64,000 nucleotides of DNA from Rhodococcus sp. IEGM 1381 (GCF_030056795.1 NZ_JASHKQ010000008.1:1-64000); one strand, 5' to 3'. Positions 9,252-18,210 are shown, counted from the first letter of the stretch. Translations and numbers: made by a program. Notes: generated by a model from the letters alone, not told the origin.

Positions 9252-10145
9252 ATGGAGATCTCGTCTCGACTGGTGCGCCAGTGCGTGGCGATCGCCGACT
9301 TCGGAACGATCAGCGCAGCGGCTGAGCAGCTCGGGCTGACCCCGTCGACTCTCTCGCGTGCGCTCGCGCGGTTCGAGGAGCAGACGCAACTGACTGTCTT
9401 CCGGCGCAGCGGCTCACGACTGGAACCCACCGAGGTCGGCCGCGACCTTCTCCGGGCTGCTCGACGCGTAGTCCTCGATCTCGACCTCGTCGCATCCGTG
9501 GCGGCCGACGCAGCAGGGGGCCGGGCGGGCACGATCACGATCGCGGCTCCGCCCGGCGCAGCCGGGTCTCCCCTTGCCGCGCTCGTCGCCGCTGCTGTGC
9601 GGGGACGACCACAGCTCAAGGTCGATATCGAGCGGGCGCAGTCTTCTACCGAGGCAATCGAGTCGCTGCGCAACGGTCACTGCCAGCTGGCCCTCGTTCC
9701 GCGTCTGGCCACTCCGCCCGATCTCGCCGGGGTACACATCGGTCGTCACGAGCTCGCCCTGATCATCCCGTCCGCGTGGGTTCGGAAGGGACTCAACATC
9801 ACCGATGACCACGAGTTGCGGTGGTTGGGGGAGTTCCCCTACGTCGAAGGCAGACCGGGTACGTCGTCGACTCATGCCATGGCACGACTGCGACGCGCGG
9901 GGGCTCGTCCGCGCGCCGTCGTCACCAACGCCCCCCTCGCTTCTCTCAACGGACTCGTCGCGGCCGGGGTCGGGGCAGCAATCATCACCAAGACTTCGGT
10001 GCTGCAATCAGATTCGCGCATTCGCGTGGTCGACCTTCGGCCATCGTTGAACTATCCCCTGACATTGATGCACCGTCCCGGTGAACAGTCGCCCGTAACT
10101 CGAGTAGTTCTCGATCAGGCGGCAGAGTTGGACACGAGTGCCTAA
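9252..10145 (+). CDS. LysR-type transcriptional regulator (divergent)
   Basis: A 297-residue LysR regulator. The winged helix is at about 5-62, with ISAAAEQLGLTPSTLSRALARFE as recognition region, followed by an effector domain with AAPPGAAGSPLAALV near 95-110. ATG 9252 is preceded by AGGGGG with suitable spacing; an earlier in-frame start lacks one. It is only distantly similar to its divergent LysR neighbour, so not a recent duplication. Target genes are not obvious; self-regulation is likely. Confidence 0.88.
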   Translation: MEISSRLVRQCVAIADFGTISAAAEQLGLTPSTLSRALARFEEQTQLTVFRRSGSRLEPTEVGRDLLRAARRVVLDLDLVASVAADAAGGRAGTITIAAPPGAAGSPLAALVAAAVRGRPQLKVDIERAQSSTEAIESLRNGHCQLALVPRLATPPDLAGVHIGRHELALIIPSAWVRKGLNITDDHELRWLGEFPYVEGRPGTSSTHAMARLRRAGARPRAVVTNAPLASLNGLVAAGVGAAIITKTSVLQSDSRIRVVDLRPSLNYPLTLMHRPGEQSPVTRVVLDQAAELDTSA

Positions 10146-10165
10146 TCCGGTATGAGCGAGGCGGG

Positions 10166-10669
10166 TCAACCTTTTTGCGCCGCAACCCATTCGAGAGTTT
10201 CGCCGGTTTCCTGATCGATCATGTCCTTGATCATCTTGTTGATCAGGTCCTCGATCTTGCCGCCGACGAGGGGGATTTTCACGGTCGATTCACCCGTGAT
10301 GAGCAACTTCGCACCGGTGCCGTCGGGCTGCAGTGACAACGTGCCGGTGATCTTGGCCGGTAGGCCGGTGGTACTGCCGGTCAGCGTTCCTTCGGCGTGG
10401 TCGCCCTCGAGCGGTCCCCAGTGATCGGTGCGGGAGACGATCAGCTTGCCTTTGATGACCTTGGTGACGAATCCGGGGAGCTCGTTGGTGCCGACCTCTT
10501 CGGAGATGTCGACCGTCAGGCCGCCGTCGGCGTGCTTGTTCAGCTCGTACCCGTCTGTCTTCTTCGCTTTGGCGAAGCGAGCCATCCACTGGTCCTCACT
10601 GGTCAATGCTGCGTGCACTTCAGCGGGAGGATTGGACGCGCGGAGTGTGTGTTCGAAGCTGCGAGACAT
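10166..10669 (-). CDS. DUF2505 family protein
   Basis: A 167-residue soluble protein beginning MSRSFEHTLRA. The overall pattern, with PAEVHAAL near the start and a C-terminal GGKIEDLINKMI helix, resembles START/polyketide-cyclase-like DUF2505 proteins common in mycolic-acid actinomycetes. Such folds bind hydrophobic ligands, but no ligand is known here. ATG 10669 is chosen because farther upstream in-frame sequence is antisense to the next gene. It converges with the LysR gene, with a 20-bp gap. Confidence 0.75.
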   Translation of the reverse strand: MSRSFEHTLRASNPPAEVHAALTSEDQWMARFAKAKKTDGYELNKHADGGLTVDISEEVGTNELPGFVTKVIKGKLIVSRTDHWGPLEGDHAEGTLTGSTTGLPAKITGTLSLQPDGTGAKLLITGESTVKIPLVGGKIEDLINKMIKDMIDQETGETLEWVAAQKG

Positions 10670-10723
10670 GAGAGCAGACGCTACCCGAGCCGAGCAGAAT
10701 CGGCTGCGAAGTAATCTGTCGAA

Positions 10724-11185
10724 GTGACCGACACAGCCCGAGGCAGCCGAACCCTGCGCAGGACCCGGCTGATCGTGCTCGTGGTGGCCACTGCGATCTC
10801 GGTGCTGGCCGTGTTGCTGGTGGTCGGAGCCTGGCGAAACGACGTCACTATCGATTCCGACAAGGGCACCGCCACCGCCGAAGTACTGTCGGCAGGCAAG
10901 CTGCGGTCGGCCGTCAGCTTCATCACTCCGGACGGCGTGACGCACAACCCGGCGCTCGGCGTCCTGTATCCCACCAACCTCGTCGCGGGCCAACGCATCG
11001 AGGTCGAGTACTACAAGGCCGACCCCGACGACGTCGAACTGCTGGTGCGGGTCGCCGGCCGTGACGCCTCCGTCGCCATCGTTCCGGCCGGATCGGTTAT
11101 CGTCGTCACCTGGTTGATCGCCGGACCCGTGTTGTTCTGGCTGCGTCGCAAGGAGACCCAGCGCAAGGAGGCAAAGTATGCGTAA
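10724..11185 (+). CDS. DUF3592-type membrane protein
   Basis: A 153-residue protein with two membrane helices (about 15-38 and 118-140) flanking an extracytoplasmic small beta-rich domain, as in DUF3592 proteins. In M. tuberculosis a similar membrane gene (Rv0556, from memory) lies between menD and mgtA, matching this position. It starts at GTG 10724. Its last 8 bp overlap the start of the downstream glutaredoxin-like gene, so they are probably translated together. Function unknown. Confidence 0.75.
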   Translation: MTDTARGSRTLRRTRLIVLVVATAISVLAVLLVVGAWRNDVTIDSDKGTATAEVLSAGKLRSAVSFITPDGVTHNPALGVLYPTNLVAGQRIEVEYYKADPDDVELLVRVAGRDASVAIVPAGSVIVVTWLIAGPVLFWLRRKETQRKEAKYA

Positions 11186-11603
11186 CGCCAAGCAGTGGGG
11201 CATCGCCGTGCTCGCCGCGGTGGCCGGGTTCGCGTTGGTGAATTTCGGCAACATCGCGTCGTCGATCGTCGTGATGGTGCTTGCCGTGGTGTTCCTTCTC
11301 GTTCTGACGACTCCGTTGCTGTATCCACGTTCTCTGTCCGACGCCGCCTCGCGGACTCTCGCGGCCGAGAAATCGGTGCCGTTGGTCTACTGGCGGCCTG
11401 GCTGCATCTTCTGCCTGCGGCTGCGGGTGGCGCTGCTGCTACGCGGCAAGAAAGCGGTGTGGACGAGCATCCGCCAGGATCCGGCTGCGGCAGCGCGGGT
11501 TCGGTCGGTCAACGACGGCAACGAGACAGTTCCGACTGTGTTCGCCGCGTCCGAGCACCGCACCAACCCCGATCCGTCGTGGGTGCTCACGCAATTCGTG
11601 TGA
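11178..11603 (+). CDS. Membrane-anchored glutaredoxin-like protein
   Basis: A 141-residue protein with two N-terminal hydrophobic helices (about 8-26 and 28-48) and a C-terminal thioredoxin-fold domain. The dithiol motif CIFC follows VYWRPG (about 70-79). NETVPTVF (the cis-Pro TVP motif) lies near 113-120, as in mycoredoxin/glutaredoxin. It probably reduces mixed disulphides at the cytoplasmic face using mycothiol; this is an inference. It overlaps the preceding membrane gene by 8 bp. Confidence 0.8.
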   Translation: MRNAKQWGIAVLAAVAGFALVNFGNIASSIVVMVLAVVFLLVLTTPLLYPRSLSDAASRTLAAEKSVPLVYWRPGCIFCLRLRVALLLRGKKAVWTSIRQDPAAAARVRSVNDGNETVPTVFAASEHRTNPDPSWVLTQFV

Positions 11604-11605
11604 CG

Positions 11606-11635
11606 TTGGCCCACACGTAACGTTGTCCATACCTT
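11606..11635 (+). promoter_or_regulatory. Promoter candidate for mgtA
   Basis: TTGGCC (11606-11611), an 18-base spacer, then TACCTT (11630-11635). The predicted transcript start near 11642 leaves about 25 bases before GTG 11667, which also argues against a start further upstream. Confidence 0.5.
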
Positions 11636-11666
11636 GTCGACGGCGAGGCCGCCCACACTGAGGATC

Positions 11667-12806
11667 GTGCGAGTAGCCATCGTTGCGGAATCGTTCTTAC
11701 CCAACATGAACGGCGTCACCCACTCGGTGATCCGTGTCCTCGAACACCTCGACAAGACCGGGCATGACGCCATCGTCATCGCCCCGGACAATCCGTCCGG
11801 CCCCAAGGCTGCGACGTGGCACGACAATGTTCCGGTGCATCGGGTGCCGTCCGTGATGGTTCCGAAGGTGAGCTCGTTGCCCGTCGGAGTCCCCGGACTC
11901 GGCATGGTGTCGGCATTGCGCGAGTTCGCCCCCGACGTCGTGCATCTAGCTTCGCCGTTCCTGCTCGGTGCCGGAGGCCTGGCCGCCGCCAACCGGTTGG
12001 ACGTGCCCGCAGTTGCCGTTTACCAGACCGATGTCGCCGGTTTCGCCGCGAGCTACGGACTCGGACTGACCTCGAAAGCGGCGTGGCGCTGGACCAGAAG
12101 ATTGCACCGCGGGGCGGTCCGCACCCTGGCACCCTCCACCTCCGCCGTCGACGCATTGGAGCTGCACGGCATCCCGCGCGTCCATCGGTGGGCCAGGGGA
12201 GTGGACGCCGTCCGGTTTGCGCCCTCGGCGAAGTCGCAAACGCTCAGAAGCCAGTGGGGAGCGGGCGAGAAGCTGATCGTCGGATTCGTCGGCAGGCTCG
12301 CACCGGAGAAGCATGTCGAGCGGCTCGCCGTCCTGGCCGCAGACCCGTCGATCCAGCTGGTGATCGTCGGCGGCGGACCCGACACGGCAGCACTGCAGGC
12401 CCTGATGCCGAACGCCGTTTTCACCGGGCAACTCGGCGGCGACGAACTGGCCCAGGCATACGCCAGTTTCGACGTCTTCGTCCACCCAGGCGAACACGAA
12501 ACCTTCTGCCAGGCAGTTCAGGAAGCACTTGCCAGCGGAGTGCCCGTCATCGGACCCGACGCCGGTGGTCCGCGCGATCTGATTTCGCATTGCCGCAACG
12601 GCTATCTGCTGCCGGTCGAGAGGTTCACCGAACTGCTACCCAGCGCCGTCGGAGCCCTGGCCGAACCCATTGCCCGCGCCCGCTTCGGCGACGCCGCCCG
12701 CAAGTCGGTTCTGCACCGCACCTGGCCGGCCATCTGCGACGAGCTGATCTCCCATTACTACGACGTGCAAGGCATCACAGCGCCGCAAGCAGCGAACGTT
12801 GCTTGA
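11667..12806 (+). CDS. mgtA: GT4 glycosyltransferase, MgtA-like mannosyltransferase
   Basis: A 379-residue GT-B enzyme of family GT4. [12 protein letters not shown]...NGV at the N-terminus and the EX7E region ([17 protein letters not shown], about 270-290) mark donor binding. Its position before menG matches M. tuberculosis mgtA (Rv0557), a GDP-mannose-dependent alpha-mannosyltransferase making a mannosylated glycolipid anchor of lipomannan-like polymers. Start GTG 11667 was chosen because upstream in-frame codons lie inside the predicted promoter. Donor and acceptor here are inferred from synteny. Confidence 0.88.
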   Translation: MRVAIVAESFLPNMNGVTHSVIRVLEHLDKTGHDAIVIAPDNPSGPKAATWHDNVPVHRVPSVMVPKVSSLPVGVPGLGMVSALREFAPDVVHLASPFLLGAGGLAAANRLDVPAVAVYQTDVAGFAASYGLGLTSKAAWRWTRRLHRGAVRTLAPSTSAVDALELHGIPRVHRWARGVDAVRFAPSAKSQTLRSQWGAGEKLIVGFVGRLAPEKHVERLAVLAADPSIQLVIVGGGPDTAALQALMPNAVFTGQLGGDELAQAYASFDVFVHPGEHETFCQAVQEALASGVPVIGPDAGGPRDLISHCRNGYLLPVERFTELLPSAVGALAEPIARARFGDAARKSVLHRTWPAICDELISHYYDVQGITAPQAANVA

Positions 12807-12820
12807 GTAGTCTGGACCTC

Positions 12821-13516
12821 GTGGCCCAGACATCGCGCGCAACCCTGGCAAAAGAGCCCCACGAGGTGGCGTCGATGTTCGACGGCGTCGCCCGGCGGTA
12901 CGACATCACCAACACGGTTCTCTCGTTCGGGCAGGACCGTAGTTGGCGCAAGTTGACGCGTCGAGCGTTGGCTCTCGAACCCGGCGAGCGGGTACTCGAC
13001 CTCGCCGCAGGCACTGGCGTTTCGACCGTCGAACTCGGCCGTAGCGGAGCCTGGTGTGTGGCCACCGACTTCTCCAAGGGCATGTTGCAGGCCGGCCTGC
13101 AACGCGGAGTTCCGATGGTCGCGGGCGACGCGATGGCACTGCCCTACGCCGACGCCAGCTTCGACGCCGCCACCATCTCGTTCGGCCTCCGCAACGTCTC
13201 GGATTTCGACGCCGGACTGCGCGAGATCGCCCGCGTCACCAAGCCCGGTGGCAGGCTGGTCGTCTCGGAGTTCTCCACCCCGGTCTTCGGCCCGTTCCGC
13301 ACCGTGTACATGGAGTACCTGATGAAGGCGCTGCCCAAAGTTGCGAGCGCCGTGAGCAGTAACCCCGATGCCTACGTCTACCTCGCCGAGTCCATCCGCG
13401 CGTGGCCCACGCAGGAACAGTTGGCCCAGCGCATCGCCGACGCCGGCTGGACCGACGTGCAGTGGCGCAACCTCACCGGTGGAATCGTGGCGCTGCACAA
13501 AGCAGTTCGACCGTAG
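12821..13516 (+). CDS. menG: Demethylmenaquinone methyltransferase MenG (UbiE family)
   Basis: A 231-residue SAM methyltransferase performing the last step of menaquinone synthesis. [12 protein letters not shown] (about 20-31) is the UbiE signature region and [12 protein letters not shown] (58-69) is SAM motif [11 protein letters not shown] and the C-terminal [11 protein letters not shown] are also family-typical. GTG 12821 gives the standard length; the same frame is open far upstream but overlaps mgtA. The stop codon lies in the first unit of a 16-bp tandem repeat. Confidence 0.95.
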   Translation: MAQTSRATLAKEPHEVASMFDGVARRYDITNTVLSFGQDRSWRKLTRRALALEPGERVLDLAAGTGVSTVELGRSGAWCVATDFSKGMLQAGLQRGVPMVAGDAMALPYADASFDAATISFGLRNVSDFDAGLREIARVTKPGGRLVVSEFSTPVFGPFRTVYMEYLMKALPKVASAVSSNPDAYVYLAESIRAWPTQEQLAQRIADAGWTDVQWRNLTGGIVALHKAVRP

Positions 13517-13560
13517 AGCAGTTCGACCGTAGAGCAATTCGACCGTAGAGCGGTTCACGA
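13501..13560. repeat. 16-bp tandem repeat carrying the menG stop codon
   Basis: The unit AGCAGTTCGACCGTAG occurs at 13501-13516 and 13517-13532, with a third copy differing by one base at 13533-13548 and a partial fourth. The first copy contains the menG TAG stop. The repeat fills almost the whole 38-bp gap to the convergent menJ gene. No conventional terminator is visible there. Confidence 0.85.
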
Positions 13561-14802
13561 AAACGGCGGCCGGGAATCGATTTTCAGTGAACCGGTTCCC
13601 GATGCCCGCCAGGTGCGGGCGACGAGGTCGCTGTCGGCTTCGGTGATCAGGTTGCCCATGCATCGGACGGCAACTTTCATCAGGGCCCGCGAGCGCATTC
13701 CCACCGGTCCCGCTGCGGGCAGGAACCTCGGCACGGTGAGTAGCCCCGCGAGGCGTCGTGCAATGGAGAATGCCTGTCCGTAGTGCTCGCGCAGGAGGTT
13801 GGGCCAGGCGTCGGTGAGGTCGGGGTGATCGAGCAGGCCGACGACCATGCGGCCGCCCTCGAGTCCGTAGTCGATGCCCTCGCCGTTGAGTGGGTTCACA
13901 CACGCTGCGGCATCGCCGATGATGGCCCAGTTGGTACCCGCGACTCCCGAGACTGCGCCGCCCATCGGCAGCAGCGCAGACGCCACCGCACGCAATTCGC
14001 CTGTCAACGCCCATTCCGGACGTCGCTGCTGGGTGTAGAGGTCGAGCAACGGGCGCAACGCGCCCGGTGCCGGTTTCTTGGCGGTGGCCAGTGTGCCGAC
14101 GCCGATGTTGATGTTCCCGTCGTTCAGCGGGAAGACCCAGCCGTAACCGGGCTGCAGAGTGCCTGCGGCGTCGCGCAATTCGAGGTGCGAGCTGATCCAC
14201 TCGTCGTCGCTGCGTCCCGAGGTGATGTATGCGCGAGCCGCGACGCCGAATGCGGTGTCCCGATGCCACTGCCGCCCCAGTTGCTTGCCCAGGGTGGAGC
14301 GGACGCCGTCGGCGACGATCAGCGTGCGGCAGGAGATCTCGTGGGTTCCTGCTGCGGTCTGCAGGGTCACGGACCGGACGGAGTTGCCCTCGCGGGTGAC
14401 GGCAACGGCCTTCGAGCCCTCCGCCATGACCGCCCCGGATTCGACGGCAACCGCGCGAATTCGATCGTCCAATTCGGTTCGGGGTACGGCACTTCCGACG
14501 GTCGGCAGGGATTTGCTCGGCCACTCGAGCTGCAGTTCCTGACCGAATCCACTCAGCCGCAGCCCGCGATTGCGTGCTTTACCGCGCACCCACTCGCCCA
14601 GGCCGAGCTGATCGAGTTCGGCGACGGCGCGAGGCGTCAGGCCATCGCCGCAGGTCTTGTCCCGAGGGAAGACGGCTGCGTCGACGAGGACGACATCGCG
14701 GCCCGATCGTGCTGCCCACGCCGCTGCGGACGATCCTGCGGGGCCCGCGCCCACGACCAGAACGTCGGTCGAGGTGGGTGGGGCCGGGCGGGGAGTGCTC
14801 AC
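13555..14802 (-). CDS. menJ: Geranylgeranyl-reductase family FAD protein, MenJ-like
   Basis: A 415-residue flavoprotein. The N-terminal VVGAGPAGSSAA (16-27) is the FAD Rossmann motif, CGDGLTPRAV (51-60) is the reductase family signature, and IIGDAAACVNPLNGEGI (about 294-310) is the second FAD motif. The M. tuberculosis homologue MenJ (Rv0561c) saturates one double bond of the menaquinone isoprenoid tail. Location beside menG supports the same role. It converges with menG. Upstream lies the divergently transcribed HAD-phosphonate-transporter operon. Confidence 0.9.
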   Translation of the reverse strand: MSTPRPAPPTSTDVLVVGAGPAGSSAAAWAARSGRDVVLVDAAVFPRDKTCGDGLTPRAVAELDQLGLGEWVRGKARNRGLRLSGFGQELQLEWPSKSLPTVGSAVPRTELDDRIRAVAVESGAVMAEGSKAVAVTREGNSVRSVTLQTAAGTHEISCRTLIVADGVRSTLGKQLGRQWHRDTAFGVAARAYITSGRSDDEWISSHLELRDAAGTLQPGYGWVFPLNDGNINIGVGTLATAKKPAPGALRPLLDLYTQQRRPEWALTGELRAVASALLPMGGAVSGVAGTNWAIIGDAAACVNPLNGEGIDYGLEGGRMVVGLLDHPDLTDAWPNLLREHYGQAFSIARRLAGLLTVPRFLPAAGPVGMRSRALMKVAVRCMGNLITEADSDLVARTWRASGTGSLKIDSRPPFS

Positions 14803-14850
14803 GTACTCCAGTATCCCGATTTCTGCGAACGGTGCGTCGAGGGCCTCCGG

Positions 14851-14879
14851 TTAACGCCGTGTGAACGCTTGTTTCATAG
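14851..14879 (+). promoter_or_regulatory. Promoter candidate for the HAD-ABC transporter operon
   Basis: TTAACG (14851-14856), 17-base spacer, TCATAG (14874-14879). The -10 hexamer lies inside the palindrome at 14875-14893, the arrangement expected for repression by a bound regulator. Hexamers are imperfect, so this is tentative. Confidence 0.35.
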
Positions 14880-14893
14880 ATTCAGAATCTATG
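14875..14893. promoter_or_regulatory. 19-bp perfect palindrome, operator candidate
   Basis: CATAGATTCAGAATCTATG is a perfect palindrome (nine-base arms around one central A), AT-rich in a GC-rich background. It is 36 bp upstream of the HAD hydrolase start. The operon ends with an RpiR-family regulator gene, the obvious candidate binder. Confidence 0.65.
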
Positions 14894-14928
14894 GACGGAT
14901 CGTTCATGACGGGTCTAGCGTCTCTCAC

Positions 14929-15615
14929 GTGCACCGACCGATCCTCCTACTCGACTTCGACGGCACCGTTTGCCTCGGCGACGACCCCGTGCGGGCTTAC
15001 GCCGACGCTGTCGCCGACGACCTCGACACGGCCTCTGCCGAAACACTGCGCGCCGGGTTGACGGCTTTCCTGGCGACCGGTGCGGGGGAGTACCTCGACG
15101 GCTACTCCGCCGTCCAGCACCTGTCGATGGGCGTCGATGCGGCCACCCTTGCCGCTGCGTACGCGCACTCCCGCGAACGACTGGCGACGGGGGAGCTCGA
15201 GGTGTGGGCTCCGGCCGGGCTCGCGGAATTCCTCGGCCGTGTGTCCGCCGAGGTCGTGCTGGCCACCAATGCCCCACAGCACGGCGTGATGGAAACCCTC
15301 GAGCGTCTCGGTCTGACGGGGCACATGGACCGTGTGTTCACCGATGCAGGTAAGCCCGAGAAAATGCCCGAGCTGGTGGACTCGTTACTCAACACGCGGC
15401 CACCGCACCTACTGGCCAGCGTCGGCGACATCTGGCGCAACGATCTCGACGCGCCGCATCGACGCGGCGCCGTCACCGCCTACATCGACCGTCACGGTCA
15501 TCCTCGGCCCGAGGCGACGTTCTCCGCCTCGACGTTTCCGGCCATGTACGACGAACTCCTCGAATGGTCCACCGATCCAGCAGCATTCGCACTCACCCAC
15601 GAAGGACAGTCATGA
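14929..15615 (+). CDS. HAD-superfamily hydrolase
   Basis: A 228-residue HAD hydrolase. The nucleophile motif LLDFDGTVC has Asp9 and Asp11. LATNAPQ near 105 is motif II (Thr), Lys near 140 (DAGKPEKMP) is motif III, and SVGDIWRNDLDAP near 165 is motif IV. It probably removes phosphate from a small molecule. Start GTG 14929 follows a palindromic operator. The stop overlaps the substrate-binding-protein start by 4 bp, so it belongs to the transporter operon and may process the imported compound. Confidence 0.85.
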   Translation: MHRPILLLDFDGTVCLGDDPVRAYADAVADDLDTASAETLRAGLTAFLATGAGEYLDGYSAVQHLSMGVDAATLAAAYAHSRERLATGELEVWAPAGLAEFLGRVSAEVVLATNAPQHGVMETLERLGLTGHMDRVFTDAGKPEKMPELVDSLLNTRPPHLLASVGDIWRNDLDAPHRRGAVTAYIDRHGHPRPEATFSASTFPAMYDELLEWSTDPAAFALTHEGQS

Positions 15616-16625
15616 GAATTCGTACGCCCTTGCTCGCGGTGGTTGCCACCGGACTGCTCACCGCCTCGTTGGCCGGATGCGGTGCCCGCGACGAGTCCAC
15701 CACCGAGTCCTCGGCTGCGTCGCCCTGCACCGGGTTCAGTGCTACAGATGCAGCCGACCCGTCCGAGCTGACGCTCGCTCTCGTCCCCTCGGGGGATGCC
15801 AACAAGCTCGTCGAAACCGTCAAGCCGCTGCAGGACGCACTGACCGAGCGCCTCGGCATCCCCGTCCGCGGCGTCATCACCCAGGACTACCAGGCGGCGG
15901 TGGAGGCCATCGGTGCGAACCAGGCCCAGATCGGCATGCTGCCACCGCTGCAGATGGTGCAGGCCTGCAACAAGTACGGAGCCGAGCCGGCACTGCAGAC
16001 CGTGCGCAAGGGCAAGACCACGTATGCGGCGCAGTTCTACACCAACAATCCCGACAAGTACTGCGACGACGCACCCGTCACCGGTGCCAACGGCCTGCTG
16101 TACTGCAACGGCACCGAAGGTGGCACGGGCCCAGCAGGACTCGACTCGCTGAGCAAGATGAAAGATGCCAAGACCGTCATGCTGCAGTCCGCTTCCTCGG
16201 CCGGATTCGTCTTCCCCTCCGCCGCGCTGAAGGCGGTGGGCATCGACTCGACCACCGACCTCGACCTGACGCAGGTCACCTCGCACCCGGCAGCGGTGCT
16301 GTCGGTCAACAACGGCGACGACGAGGTGGGCGTGTCGTTCTGGGACGCCCGCGAAACCGTCGTGCAGGACACCCCCGATGTGGCGAAGAATCTGGTTGTC
16401 TTCGCGCTGACCAACGAGATTCCCAACGACGGTGTCTCGATCAGTAGTTCGCTGAGTCCAGCACTGCAGCAACGTATCTCGGACGCGATGGAGGATTACG
16501 CGTCCACCTCCGAAGGCGTCGAGGCTCTGACGGCGATCTACCAGATCACCGGGCTCGACAAGGCCGATCCCGCCGCGTTGCAGCAGGCGCAGACCGAGGC
16601 GGACTCCATCGGCCTGGGGAACTGA
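15612..16625 (+). CDS. phnD: Phosphate/phosphonate-type ABC transporter substrate-binding lipoprotein
   Basis: A 337-residue secreted lipoprotein. The signal peptide ends in lipobox SLAGC with the acylated Cys at residue 23. The mature part fits the PhnD family (LALVPSGDANKL, then QDYQAAVEAIGANQAQIGMLPP). PhnD relatives bind phosphonates, phosphite or phosphate esters. The ligand is unknown because binding residues cannot be matched by eye. Start ATG 15612 overlaps the HAD stop. First gene of a phnD-phnC-phnE-phnE set. Confidence 0.88.
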   Translation: MRIRTPLLAVVATGLLTASLAGCGARDESTTESSAASPCTGFSATDAADPSELTLALVPSGDANKLVETVKPLQDALTERLGIPVRGVITQDYQAAVEAIGANQAQIGMLPPLQMVQACNKYGAEPALQTVRKGKTTYAAQFYTNNPDKYCDDAPVTGANGLLYCNGTEGGTGPAGLDSLSKMKDAKTVMLQSASSAGFVFPSAALKAVGIDSTTDLDLTQVTSHPAAVLSVNNGDDEVGVSFWDARETVVQDTPDVAKNLVVFALTNEIPNDGVSISSSLSPALQQRISDAMEDYASTSEGVEALTAIYQITGLDKADPAALQQAQTEADSIGLGN

Positions 16626-16630
16626 TTCAG

Positions 16631-17419
16631 ATGAGCGGCGACAGCATCGCATTCGACAACGTCTCGGTCACCTATGCGGGCGGCCACACTGCGCTCGACG
16701 GCGTGACGCTGGAGATTTCGGCGGGCCAGATGGTTGCCGTCGTCGGATTGTCGGGCGCAGGAAAGTCCACGCTGATTCGCACCATCAACGGCCTCGTTCC
16801 GGTCACCTCCGGCACCGTGACGGTCGGTGATCGCGCCGTGAACAACCTGAGCAGCAAAGGGTTACGGGATCTGCGCGGCGACATCGGAATGATCTTCCAG
16901 GGCTTCAATCTCGCCAAGCGCACCAGCGTGTTGAACAACGTGATGATGGGCCGACTGCACAGCTCGCCGATGTGGCGAACGCTGCTCGGTGCGTGGTCGG
17001 CCGAGGACACCGAATTGGGAATGCAGGCTCTCGAACGCGTCGAGATCGTCGGCAAGGCCTACGAGAAAGCGTCGTCGCTGTCCGGTGGGCAACAGCAACG
17101 TGTTGCCATCGCACGGGCATTGGCGCAGCAGCCGCGGGTGATCCTCGCGGACGAACCGGTGGCCTCGCTCGATCCGCCGACCTCGCACGTCGTCATGCGG
17201 GATCTGCAGCGCATCAACGCAGATCTAGGCATCACCGTCGTCGTCAACCTGCACTTCCTCGATTTGGCCAGGCGCTACGGCGACCGGTTGATCGGACTGC
17301 GCGATGGCAAGGTCGTGTTCGACGGCCATGGCCGCGACGCCGACGAATCGGTGTTCGAGAGCATCTACGGCCGCTCGCTGACCGCCGAGGACGTGCTAGA
17401 GGCCAAGGCCGAACTGTGA
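16631..17419 (+). CDS. phnC: Phosphonate-type ABC transporter ATPase PhnC
   Basis: A 262-residue ABC ATPase. Walker A GLSGAGKST (39-47), Q-loop FQGFNL, signature LSGGQQQRVAIARAL (about 149-163) and Walker B VILADEP (about 170-176) are all intact. Length and sequence fit PhnC. It energises import of the PhnD-bound ligand. It lies 5 bp after phnD, and its stop overlaps the first permease start by 4 bp. Confidence 0.92.
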   Translation: MSGDSIAFDNVSVTYAGGHTALDGVTLEISAGQMVAVVGLSGAGKSTLIRTINGLVPVTSGTVTVGDRAVNNLSSKGLRDLRGDIGMIFQGFNLAKRTSVLNNVMMGRLHSSPMWRTLLGAWSAEDTELGMQALERVEIVGKAYEKASSLSGGQQQRVAIARALAQQPRVILADEPVASLDPPTSHVVMRDLQRINADLGITVVVNLHFLDLARRYGDRLIGLRDGKVVFDGHGRDADESVFESIYGRSLTAEDVLEAKAEL

Positions 17420-18210
17420 CGAGTTCGGTATCGGAGAGGCCGCAGAAACCTCGATACGCATGGAAAACTGTTGTGGCCCTTGCTGTTATCGCGATCATCA
17501 CAGTCTGGGCCGGAATCGGTGTCGGTGCCGACCTGGGCGACATCATCGACAACTGGGGCAACGCGACCGGCAAGCTCGTTCAGCTGATGCAGCCCGACTA
17601 CTGGTTCTTCCCCGAGACCGTCGACGCGATCCTCGAGACGCTGCAGATGGCCGTCATTGCGACGGCGATCGGAGCCGCGATCTCCTTTCCACTCAGTTTT
17701 GCGGCCTCCCATGTCACCAACCCGAATCGACCGTTGCTGACGGTCGTGCGAGGAATCATGAATGTCGTACGCGCCGTGCCGGATCTGCTGTACGCGGCGG
17801 TGTTGGTCGCGGTGGTCGGCACCGGAGCGTTGTCGGGGATTCTGGCGCTGATCGTGTTCAACGTCGGCATCATCGTCAAGCTCGTCTCCGAGGCACTCGA
17901 CTCCGTCGATCGTGGTCCGCAGGAAGCGGCCCTCGCTGCCGGGGGCACCTGGATCGCGGCCGATCGCAGCGCTGTTGCGCCGCAGATCTTTCCGGCGTTC
18001 GTCTCGCAGAGTCTCTACACGTTGGAGCTGAACGTCCGCGCCTCGGCGGTCATCGGACTCGTCGGCGCAGGAGGCCTCGGCATGCTGATCGACAACGTCC
18101 GCACCTTCTACAAGTATCACCAACTCAGCCTCATCATCCTCGAGATTCTCGTCATCGTCCTGGCGCTGGAACTGATCTCGTCCTGGGCCCGTCGAAAGTT
18201 GGTCGGATGA
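17416..18210 (+). CDS. phnE: Phosphonate-type ABC transporter permease PhnE (first)
   Basis: A 264-residue inner-membrane permease of the MetI/PhnE type with about six helices. The EAA-loop region is EALDSVDRGPQEAALAAGG (about 159-177). GTG 17416 overlaps the phnC stop (GTGA). The C-terminal ASAVIGLVGAGGLGMLI is typical of the family. It works with the second permease as a heterodimeric channel. Confidence 0.9.
   Translation: MTSSVSERPQKPRYAWKTVVALAVIAIITVWAGIGVGADLGDIIDNWGNATGKLVQLMQPDYWFFPETVDAILETLQMAVIATAIGAAISFPLSFAASHVTNPNRPLLTVVRGIMNVVRAVPDLLYAAVLVAVVGTGALSGILALIVFNVGIIVKLVSEALDSVDRGPQEAALAAGGTWIAADRSAVAPQIFPAFVSQSLYTLELNVRASAVIGLVGAGGLGMLIDNVRTFYKYHQLSLIILEILVIVLALELISSWARRKLVG

Noticed and set aside
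11816-12820. Long N-terminal extension of MenG overlapping mgtA
   Set aside because: The extension is an out-of-frame shadow of mgtA; GTG 12821 gives the normal MenG length.
13783-14928. Long N-terminal extension of the HAD hydrolase antisense to menJ
   Set aside because: It covers the promoter and palindrome and encodes no domain; the family begins at the LLDFDGT motif just after GTG 14929.
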